From assembly GCA_034506455.1 (NCBI GenBank), contig JAPDPN010000143.1, forward strand, positions 1 through 6,403: a stretch of 6,403 nt of DNA, read 5' to 3'. Made by a program: the position numbers and the translations under genes. Origin of the DNA: Fontimicrobium_A sp034506455 (GTDB taxonomy: Bacteria; Zhuqueibacterota; Zhuqueibacteria; Residuimicrobiales; Krinioviventaceae). Every line of letters starts with the position of its first letter. The stretch's first letter is position 1. Positions 1 to 6,088 of the stretch are shown here, piece by piece. Below the pieces are notes generated by a model. The model did not search any database, was not told the DNA's origin, and saw only the letters and a list, made by a program, of their open reading frames with translations.

Positions 1-2039
1 TGGCCGAAGCCGTGAACGATATAGACGCAGTCGGGTCGAATGCGCTCCGTTGCCTTGACCTTGATGCGATTGCTGATAACGCCGTCCTGGTTCTTGAGCC
101 GCACATAATCGCCGCTTTTGAGCCCGTATCGTCGGGCGACATCCTGGTTGATCCACACCTCGTTTTCGGGGAACATGTCCATCAGCAGACGGTTGGACTG
201 CGAACGGCTGAAGGAATGCACCGGCGCGCGACCGTAAAGCAGACGAAAATAGCCGGGCGGCGGATCCTCCGGACGACGATATTTGGGTATCGGGTCGAAT
301 CCTGCCTGCGCCAACTGAGTCGAGTAGAACTCGATCTTGCCCGATGGCGTCGGAAATTCGATCGGCACGCCTTCGGAAAAATAGATAGGCTGCTTTTCGC
401 CCAATATGACACCCTCCTGCTTCAGCTGCTCGAAACTCAAACCGGCCTTCTCGAGCCGATAGCGAAGATACTCTTCGATGTCGTTCCAGGGAAAATAATG
501 GCCGAGTCCAAGTTTCTCCGCCAACTTTTTGGCGATCCACCAGTTGGGCTTTTGATCGTGCGGCGAATCGACCACCGGCTGCCGCAGCGCCACGAACGGC
601 TCGCGGAACCATTCGACATTCAGATCATCGTACCGCTCGAGGTAGACCGATTCCGGAAGTACCACGTCGGCCCAACCGGCGATCTCCGCCGGAATGACGT
701 CGATCACTACCATCAAATCGAGGTTCTGAATGGCGCGGATCGTCTCCTCCTCGTTCGGCAGGGCATGCATCAGGTTGGTCGCATAGACCATCCACCCTTT
801 GATAGGATAAGGTCGCCCCGTGAGGGTCGCCTCGCGAATGCCGTTGGTGATCGTTTCAATGGCAAAAGGATATTTATGATCCGGATTATCGACCTTGGGC
901 CGGATGCCTTTCGGGTAAGGCGGATAAGGATAAGCGGGGACATCCATGCTGACCGGATAGTAAAAGCCGCCCTTGACGCCCCAATTGCCCATCAGGGCGT
1001 TCAGCAGGGCAACCGCGCGAGAACGCTGAGCGTCGTCGCCGTACCAGGTGACATGCCGACCCGGGTGGATGAGAGTAGCCGGCCGATGTCGTGCCATCGC
1101 GTACGCCGTTTCACGAATCAGCTCCGGCGTAATGCCGGTTTCGGGATAAGCCCACTCAGGGGTATACCCGGCGATTTCACGCGCAAAATAGTCAAAGCCG
1201 AAAGCATATTTTTCGATAACCTCGCGGTCGTAAAGTTTTTCCGAGACAATAACGTTCATCCAGGCGAGCAGCAGGGCGAGGTCGGTGCCCGGCTTGATGG
1301 GCAGATAATACTTGGCTTTGCCGGCAGCAACCGAGAAGCGAGGATCAACGACAATGATCTCTGCCCCGGCGGCAATGGCGTCGCTGAATTCCTGCACCTG
1401 GGTGTTGTGCATGTTTTCACCCAAATGCGAGCCGATCAGCACCAGACAGCGCGCGTTGCGGATGTCGGTGCGCTCCGGCGAGCTGATCTCTTCGCCGAAT
1501 GTTAACACAAAGCCGACGTCCCGCGGGCCGCGACACTGGGCAAAAGAAGGTGCCGCAATGTTGTTTGAACCGTAGGCGCGCAGGAGATGCTTGAGAAAAT
1601 TCCCGCCGATGCCGTGACTGAACATCGCCATGGCTTCCGGACCATATTCGGCTTTGATTTTCTGCATCTTTTCGGCGATGAATTCGAGCGCTTCGTCCCA
1701 TGTTACCACAGCCCACTCTTCCTGTCCGCGCTTGGACTTGCGCATGAGCGGAGCTTTGAGACGATCCGGATCGTAATGGGCGCCGACGCCGCCGGTGCCG
1801 CGGGGGCAGAGACGGCCGCGGCTTAGGGGATCGCGGGGGTTGCCCTCCAGTTTCCACAGTTTTCCATCTCGAACATAAGCAATGGCGCCGCATTTCCAGA
1901 AACACATGTCGCAAAAGGTCGGAATTTTTTGCACGCCTTTAGCCGTCGGGCGGGCAGACTTGCCGCATCCGGCGGCTGAAACGGCGGCCAGGGCTGCGCC
2001 CGAAATTTGTAAAAACTTTCTGCGCGAGAGAGAAGTCAT
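1..2039 (-). CDS. Molybdopterin oxidoreductase, PsrA/PhsA-like catalytic subunit (C-terminus off window)
   Basis: Reading the minus strand from the ATG at 2037-2039 gives 679 codons with no stop, running off the left edge. The N-terminus is a twin-arginine signal (S5-R6-R7-K8-F9-L10) with a hydrophobic stretch ending in A-A-G-C25, a possible lipobox. Next is an N-terminal [4Fe-4S] motif, C43-x2-C46-x3-C50-x27-C78. C169 in SFAQCRGPRD sits where the family has its molybdenum-ligand cysteine. The block HPGRHVTWYGDD (from residue 325) fits the substrate-funnel region. The molybdopterin-dinucleotide-binding domain starts near residue 596 and is cut just after VHGFG. By family knowledge this is a bis-MGD enzyme acting outside the cytoplasmic membrane, usually reducing polysulfide, thiosulfate or a related oxyanion with quinol electrons through an Fe-S subunit and a membrane anchor. 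Those partners, if present, would lie left of the window. Perhaps 70-90 residues are missing. The family assignment is strong; the substrate is inferred and could be another sulfur or arsenic compound. Confidence 0.93.
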   Translation of the reverse strand, partial: MTSLSRRKFLQISGAALAAVSAAGCGKSARPTAKGVQKIPTFCDMCFWKCGAIAYVRDGKLWKLEGNPRDPLSRGRLCPRGTGGVGAHYDPDRLKAPLMRKSKRGQEEWAVVTWDEALEFIAEKMQKIKAEYGPEAMAMFSHGIGGNFLKHLLRAYGSNNIAAPSFAQCRGPRDVGFVLTFGEEISSPERTDIRNARCLVLIGSHLGENMHNTQVQEFSDAIAAGAEIIVVDPRFSVAAGKAKYYLPIKPGTDLALLLAWMNVIVSEKLYDREVIEKYAFGFDYFAREIAGYTPEWAYPETGITPELIRETAYAMARHRPATLIHPGRHVTWYGDDAQRSRAVALLNALMGNWGVKGGFYYPVSMDVPAYPYPPYPKGIRPKVDNPDHKYPFAIETITNGIREATLTGRPYPIKGWMVYATNLMHALPNEEETIRAIQNLDLMVVIDVIPAEIAGWADVVLPESVYLERYDDLNVEWFREPFVALRQPVVDSPHDQKPNWWIAKKLAEKLGLGHYFPWNDIEEYLRYRLEKAGLSFEQLKQEGVILGEKQPIYFSEGVPIEFPTPSGKIEFYSTQLAQAGFDPIPKYRRPEDPPPGYFRLLYGRAPVHSFSRSQSNRLLMDMFPENEVWINQDVARRYGLKSGDYVRLKNQDGVISNRIKVKATERIRPDCVYIVHGFG

Positions 2040-2047
2040 GGTTTTTA

Positions 2048-2052
2048 CCTCA
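2048..2052 (-). promoter_or_regulatory. Ribosome binding site of the molybdoenzyme gene
   Basis: The minus strand reads TGAGG here, eight bases before the ATG at 2039. This supports that start, as does the twin-arginine motif beginning five codons in. Confidence 0.7.
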
Positions 2053-2071
2053 TTTCTCATATCGGCGGGAC

Positions 2072-2094
2072 TGTCTTCTATTTTATTGAAGACA
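2072..2094 (-). promoter_or_regulatory. Perfect dyad enclosing a TAAAAT -10-like hexamer; possible operator/promoter
   Basis: Two perfect 7-base inverted arms (TGTCTTC and GAAGACA) flank a 9-base AT-only loop. On the minus strand the loop contains TAAAAT (2085-2080), a 5/6 match to the sigma70 -10 box, which would place the transcript start near 2073, about 34 bases before the molybdoenzyme start codon. I see no good -35 box at the usual distance, so the promoter would need an activator or may not exist. A repressor site over the -10 or an RNA hairpin in the leader would both fit. It is not a typical intrinsic terminator because the stem has few G-C pairs and no T-run follows. Confidence 0.35.
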
Positions 2095-2109
2095 AAACTG
2101 GACTACTAA

Positions 2110-2123
2110 TTTGATGATTCAAA
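2110..2123. promoter_or_regulatory. TTTGA-N4-TCAAA dyad with CRP/FNR-family site geometry
   Basis: The sequence has 5-base arms, TTTGA and TCAAA, separated by 4 bases. This is the 14-base layout of FNR-type sites (TTGAT-N4-ATCAA), although the half-sites differ by one register. Its centre lies about 43 bases upstream of the start predicted from the TAAAAT hexamer, close to the -41.5 position of class II activator sites. Control of an anaerobic reductase by such a factor would make sense. The arms are short and AT-rich, so chance is a real alternative. Confidence 0.25.
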
Positions 2124-2189
2124 GCCGTTTAAGATTCATAAATTTTTAAAATGGGCAATGAAAAGTGCCTCTAATTTATCTCTTGTGTT

Positions 2190-2789
2190 TCACTTTTGTT
2201 CTCCAAAGAGGCTGTGATAGTCTTCAGGCGTATTCATATTGAAAAAAAATTCCGGATTAAAGAACGGCAACGTTTCCGCCGGCACAATTTGAGCCTTGAT
2301 GCGATCGAGCAAAGCATAGAGCGACCTTTCTCTCGGAATCGAAGCGGGTTGCGCAAACAAGGTTTCGAGAGGTTCCAAAATCTTGCGGTGATAGAGACCC
2401 GGAAAAAATTGCGGGCGTCCCTCAACCGAGAATAGGACGGCATCGGCTGACGGTTCAAGTCGGCTGAGAAATTCCAGGACCATCGGCGACATGCGGGGCA
2501 TGTCGCAGGCTACAACCAGGTTCCACTCTGTACGCGATGCCCTTAGGGTCGCTTCGATTCCAGCCAACGGACCCGCATAGGCATGCAGGTCCGGAACCGC
2601 CGGTATTGCCAAGAATGGAAACATATCCGGTTCATTGGTGCTCAGAAGCATATCCCGTACGAACGGCATGAGCAGTTCAACGGTAAATTCAACAGCGGTT
2701 TTATCGTACAGCTTTACCAGCGCCTTGTCGCTTCCGAAACGGCGACTTTTACCACCCGCCAGAACGATGCCGGTCAAAGGCTGCGGCAT
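2190..2789 (-). CDS. mobA: Molybdenum cofactor guanylyltransferase MobA
   Basis: This complete 199-residue protein transfers GMP from GTP to molybdenum-molybdopterin in the cytoplasm, giving the MGD cofactor used by the DMSO-reductase enzyme class. The diagnostic motifs are in order: the nucleotide-binding loop LAGGKSRRFGSDKAL (residues 10-24, with K22 as the conserved lysine), VPD (65-67), GPLAGI (73-78), the metal-binding CDMP (D96), and NMNTPED (184-190) near the C-terminus. The length is normal for MobA (about 190-200 residues). The ATG lies 8 bases after the upstream hydrolase stop codon with only a weak ribosome site, so translational coupling is plausible. The next gene downstream encodes a bis-MGD enzyme, an obvious client. 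No MobB domain is fused and no other cofactor synthesis gene is seen here. Confidence 0.96.
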   Translation of the reverse strand: MPQPLTGIVLAGGKSRRFGSDKALVKLYDKTAVEFTVELLMPFVRDMLLSTNEPDMFPFLAIPAVPDLHAYAGPLAGIEATLRASRTEWNLVVACDMPRMSPMVLEFLSRLEPSADAVLFSVEGRPQFFPGLYHRKILEPLETLFAQPASIPRERSLYALLDRIKAQIVPAETLPFFNPEFFFNMNTPEDYHSLFGEQK

Positions 2790-2797
2790 AAATCAGC

Positions 2798-4174
2798 TTA
2801 CCGCCGAACCTGCGGCAAAGGATAATTTTTCGACGCATCTTCAAGGATGAGGAGCCAATCCTGACCTCGTCCGTTGGTCGGCGGCGTATAGGTCTGGATG
2901 CCGGCAGTATCGCCGGTGTGAATCGCATAAGCGACGCCGTAGCGCGGATCGAACCAAATTTCGCGGCGGCTCTTGCCGGAAACGCGGCTTCGGTCGAGGG
3001 TAAACGCCTCGCCGCGCGGCGAGTAAATAAAGGCAAAGGAGCGGTCTTCCGCCAAGGCGGCGCGGATTTTGGCTCCGCCAAAGTCGGGTCCGGACAGAAT
3101 CATATCCTGCGCCGGCCGCAGTTTTTGCCAGGGCCGCGACTCAAAGAGACGGCGAAGGTATCCCATTTGCCGGCTGCCGGGGTCGTGTAAAGCCTCGTAC
3201 CAGGGAATGCTTGCCCAAAGTATTGCCTCGGATCCCGGCTTTAACATTTGCCAGATGCTGTTGTGGCCGTAGGTATGGCCGCAGGCGCCGGCCAGCATTG
3301 CCCAATAAGCCGCCTGACGGCAGTCATAATCGTCGAACCGATCGAGGCGGCTGACGCCGTCAAAATAAAAGCCGACGTTGAGCGCTTCATAGCGCGGCTC
3401 GCCGTCGAGGGTGGGCTTGACGGGCGTCAGGCGATAGTCATGCTCGACGAAAAGGCCGTTGTCGTGATCGTGCGCCGCATGTGAGGACTGAATCATGTTA
3501 AAGTCGAGCCAAGGCGCCTGATGCAGATAATCGGACGAAAAGCCCGGTCCGCGCGGATGAAAGGTGATGAGATGAGCCCCGCCGTCGCCTTCGCGCAGAC
3601 CCTGGGCAAGCTCTTCCACCGTGCGCCGCTCGGACTCGGTGTAAATGTTGTGATCACCGCCGAGGATCCAGATAATCGGCTTGTCGGCATAGCGTCGGCC
3701 GAGAAAACGGCCGTAGGAGCGGGCGTTCTGTTCATTGAGGATCTTGAGATCGGGTCGATTTTCGCTCCAATAACTGCCCCAGCTCGGCAGCATGCCGATG
3801 AACAATCCCAGCTCGGCCGCGCGATCGACGATGTAATCCACATGCCGAAAGTAGGCTTCGTTAGGCCGCAGCGGGTCGCGATCATGCAGAGGCAGGTCGC
3901 CGTAGGCATTGGGAGTATTCAGTCCGTCCAATTCCGCAATAACGACCGCCTGGATGACGGTAAATCCTTTTGCACTCCTGTCTTTGAGATAAAGGTCCGC
4001 CTCTTCGCGCGTCAGCCGATGAAAGAGCTGCCAGGCCGTATCGCCGAGGTAAAAAAAAGGACGGCCGTCTGCATACTGCAAAAAGCGACCGTTGGGCGAA
4101 ACACGCAGCCGGTCGGCTGCTCCTGCAGAGATCGATAAAAAGATCAAAAAGACGAAAACAGACAAAGTTTTCAT
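2798..4174 (-). CDS. Secreted DUF4038 / GH140-like glycoside hydrolase
   Basis: This is a complete 458-residue protein if it starts at the ATG at 4174. A Sec signal comes first (MKTLSVFVFLIFLSISAGA, cleavage likely before ADRL). A DUF4038 TIM-barrel follows, beginning at VSPNGRFLQYADGRPFFYLG. It contains WILGGDHN (D174) and TLDGEPRYE (E259), which I take as the acid/base and nucleophile by analogy with GH140 enzymes. A C-terminal beta domain contains WFDPRYG and ends near GQDWLLILED; it resembles the domain labelled 'collagen-binding' (PF12904) that usually follows DUF4038. Characterised GH140 members are apiosidases acting on the pectin rhamnogalacturonan II, but the family is broad and the substrate here is unknown. 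Two earlier in-frame starts exist, ATG at 4183 and TTG at 4207. They would lengthen the signal's n-region, and none of the three has a strong ribosome site. The gap to the upstream flavoprotein gene is about 112 AT-rich bases. Confidence 0.88.
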   Translation of the reverse strand: MKTLSVFVFLIFLSISAGAADRLRVSPNGRFLQYADGRPFFYLGDTAWQLFHRLTREEADLYLKDRSAKGFTVIQAVVIAELDGLNTPNAYGDLPLHDRDPLRPNEAYFRHVDYIVDRAAELGLFIGMLPSWGSYWSENRPDLKILNEQNARSYGRFLGRRYADKPIIWILGGDHNIYTESERRTVEELAQGLREGDGGAHLITFHPRGPGFSSDYLHQAPWLDFNMIQSSHAAHDHDNGLFVEHDYRLTPVKPTLDGEPRYEALNVGFYFDGVSRLDRFDDYDCRQAAYWAMLAGACGHTYGHNSIWQMLKPGSEAILWASIPWYEALHDPGSRQMGYLRRLFESRPWQKLRPAQDMILSGPDFGGAKIRAALAEDRSFAFIYSPRGEAFTLDRSRVSGKSRREIWFDPRYGVAYAIHTGDTAGIQTYTPPTNGRGQDWLLILEDASKNYPLPQVRR

Positions 4175-4286
4175 TGCGCCCATCTTTTTCAATTCGTTTT
4201 GTTCCAAGTTTCTTACTCTATTTTCGTTTTCGCAAACTAATACCTTTTCATCATTACTTGAGCTTGGATCTGCCTCATAAGAGGTA

Positions 4287-5915
4287 TTATAAGCTCTGAT
4301 GAAAATTCAGAAGCGTTTGCTTCAATTGATAATAATCCACATCCTGCACCGCGCAGTTCGATCTTACCGCCAAAGCGGCAGCTGCGGCAGCGCTTTGGCC
4401 GAGAATCATATACACCGGCTCCATCCGTATGGATCCGTAGGCGATATGCGACGAGGAACAGCACACAGGCACCAACAGATTGCGGCACTCCTCCGCCTTT
4501 GGCGTCAAGGCGCTGTAAGCGATGCGGTAGGGTTGCGGCACTTGAACACCGATGTCGCCTTCGTTTTGAACGTAACCCTCTAAAGTAACATACCGCTGTA
4601 CATTGTGGGAATCGAGTCCGTACGATCCCATTCCAACCGGCTGCGGAGTTTCTTTTCTGCCCAACACGTCGTGTTCAGTCATTACATAGGCGCCGATCAT
4701 GCGTCGTGCTTCGCGCACATAGATTTGTCGCGGCCAGCCGCCGTTGTCGACAAATTCATCCTTTGCCAGGCCCCACTTGCGTATTCGACTGCGTATCTCA
4801 TCCGGAACGCGCGGATCGTTCGACAAGAAATACAAAAGCCCTTTTTGATAGCGCTCGTGTTCGGCTAAAATCTCGCGTCTACGCTCATAGCTTGCCTCGG
4901 GATAGTCATAGTTCATGCCGATATTGTCGGTACTGAAAGAGCCGTGGTTGTTGGTATCGGTTTTTCGATTGGGCACGCGGTCGAATTTGGTAAAGACGTC
5001 GGTTTGGCCGGAAGCCAACACGCGCACCAAAAGTTCATATTGGTGCGGATCATAGCCTTCGGGCGCTTGAAAGGGAATCCGGTTATCGGGGTCGTCGGTC
5101 AGGCACATGCGGAAACAATAAGCCTGGACTTTACGATCCCCCTCACCGTCGGCGCCGGGAGGTTCTGCGGAGATGCGCGGCAGCAGGCCGCTTGCAGGAT
5201 CGTCTGGTACAACATAAGGTGAAATGTTGGCCTTGAAGTAATGATCGTGGTGTCGGGCGCCGGTCTGCACGCCGTTCCAGGTCTCACTGTAAACGCGGTT
5301 GGCCTCGCGCCCGACGTGATACGAAATACCTGCGGCAGCCATCAGATCGCCTTCATAAGTGGCGTCAATATAAACTTTGCCGCGAAAGGTTTTGCCGCTC
5401 AACATCCGTACTGACTGAATGCGGCCGCTTTTTTTGCTTACGCCGTTTGCGCGATCGAGCCATTCATCGCGAAAAACCCGAATACCGCGTTCAGCAATCC
5501 ATTTTTCAAAAACCGTCTCGGCAACGTGCGGCTCGAACACCCACATGGTCTGGTCATCGTCTCGTATGGCAGGGGTACCCTGACCTCGATTTTCAAACGT
5601 CTCGCGCCGTTCCTGTTTCCAAGCAGACGGATCAAGATAGTAAAGATAAATGCGATGATAGAACTCCCGCGCCAAACCGCCGACGGCATTTGTATTGCCG
5701 GCATCGGTCCACCCCAAGCCGTTTGAGGTCATACCTCCTAAATGGGTCTCCGGGCAGACGATGACGACTGAAATCCCCAGCAAATCCGCTTGGACGGCGG
5801 CAATGACCGCTGCCGAAGTGCCCCCGTAAATGACCAGATCCGCGCTGATCGGTTTTGCGGCCTGAGCAGGCAGTGTCAAAAACCACAATCCAATGCAAAG
5901 CACCGCGCCTTTCAT
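4287..5915 (-). CDS. Secreted FAD-dependent oxidoreductase (FAD_oxidored family)
   Basis: This complete 542-residue protein belongs to the FAD_oxidored family (PF12831), which is often mislabelled 'xanthan lyase'. A Sec signal (MKGAVLCIGLWFLTLPAQA) is followed by the dinucleotide-binding strand DLVIYGGTSAAVIAA (residues 26-40), the family's altered version of GxGxxG. HLGGMTSNGLGWTDAGN (58-74) and YIDATYEGDLMAAAG (182-196) are also family hallmarks. The C-terminal block holds VPVCCSSSHIAYGSIRMEP (482-500) and ILGQSAAAAAALA (504-516), which close the FAD site. Members are frequent in polysaccharide-use loci, where oxidation of a sugar or glycoside is suspected; no reaction is established for this one. 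The start at 5915 is preferred over the ATG at 5960 because GAGG lies five bases upstream, the signal peptide then begins correctly, and a promoter overlaps the longer reading. Confidence 0.9.
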   Translation of the reverse strand: MKGAVLCIGLWFLTLPAQAAKPISADLVIYGGTSAAVIAAVQADLLGISVVIVCPETHLGGMTSNGLGWTDAGNTNAVGGLAREFYHRIYLYYLDPSAWKQERRETFENRGQGTPAIRDDDQTMWVFEPHVAETVFEKWIAERGIRVFRDEWLDRANGVSKKSGRIQSVRMLSGKTFRGKVYIDATYEGDLMAAAGISYHVGREANRVYSETWNGVQTGARHHDHYFKANISPYVVPDDPASGLLPRISAEPPGADGEGDRKVQAYCFRMCLTDDPDNRIPFQAPEGYDPHQYELLVRVLASGQTDVFTKFDRVPNRKTDTNNHGSFSTDNIGMNYDYPEASYERRREILAEHERYQKGLLYFLSNDPRVPDEIRSRIRKWGLAKDEFVDNGGWPRQIYVREARRMIGAYVMTEHDVLGRKETPQPVGMGSYGLDSHNVQRYVTLEGYVQNEGDIGVQVPQPYRIAYSALTPKAEECRNLLVPVCCSSSHIAYGSIRMEPVYMILGQSAAAAAALAVRSNCAVQDVDYYQLKQTLLNFHQSL

Positions 5916-5920
5916 AGCAG

Positions 5921-5924
5921 CCTC
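5921..5924 (-). promoter_or_regulatory. Ribosome binding site fixing the flavoprotein start
   Basis: The minus strand reads GAGG, five bases before the ATG at 5915. The upstream ATG at 5960 has no comparable site and would add 15 polar residues before the signal peptide. Confidence 0.7.
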
Positions 5925-5942
5925 GTTTCTTTTGCTGCCTTC

Positions 5943-5971
5943 ATAATAGCATTTTACCATTTAAAAGACAA
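5943..5971 (-). promoter_or_regulatory. Predicted sigma70-type promoter for the leftward gene cluster
   Basis: On the minus strand TTGTCT (5971-5966, 4/6 match to TTGACA) is followed after exactly 17 bases by TATTAT (5948-5943, 5/6 match to TATAAT). Transcription would start near 5936, leaving about 21 leader bases that include the GAGG site. This is the best promoter match found by eye in the window, and it could drive the flavoprotein, hydrolase and mobA genes together. Confidence 0.6.
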
Positions 5972-6074
5972 GCGGGAATACATAAAAAGCCGCCGGCATT
6001 GAACGTTTCTGCTTCATTTATTTACCTTTAATTACATAATTATTTCGCTCTTGATCCTTAGATTGCCGGACAAA

Positions 6075-6080
6075 AGGAGG
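6075..6080 (+). promoter_or_regulatory. Strong ribosome binding site of the rightward gene
   Basis: A full AGGAGG lies eight bases before the ATG at 6089. It is the strongest Shine-Dalgarno site in the window and fixes the start of a gene whose end is not visible. The AT-rich stretch at about 6005-6050 upstream probably holds its promoter, but no pair of boxes there is convincing. Confidence 0.8.
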
Positions 6081-6088
6081 AGAGTTCC

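Noticed and set aside
12..1505. Long plus-strand open frame (497 codons)
   Set aside because: It is antisense and in register to the molybdoenzyme gene, its product has no recognisable motif, and the opposite strand encodes a clear iron-sulfur/molybdenum enzyme throughout.
1417..1914. Minus-strand open frame of 165 codons
   Set aside because: It is a shifted frame within the molybdoenzyme gene; the product is arginine- and proline-rich low-complexity sequence without motifs.
2154..2169. GGCA-N8-TGCC hairpin after mobA as a terminator
   Set aside because: The stem is only 4 base pairs and the following stretch is mixed A/T rather than a clean T-run, so it is too weak to call.
3521..4138. Plus-strand open frame of 205 codons
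   Set aside because: It lies wholly opposite the GH140-like hydrolase, which has complete family motifs; the antisense product has no recognisable domain.
4273..4284. CCTC-ATAA-GAGG hairpin just after the flavoprotein stop
   Set aside because: A 4-base stem with no T-run on the minus strand; read-through into the hydrolase gene is more likely.
6013..6040. Promoter for the rightward gene (TTCATT, 16 bases, CATAAT)
   Set aside because: The upstream box matches only 3 of 6 consensus positions in a very AT-rich stretch where such matches arise by chance.
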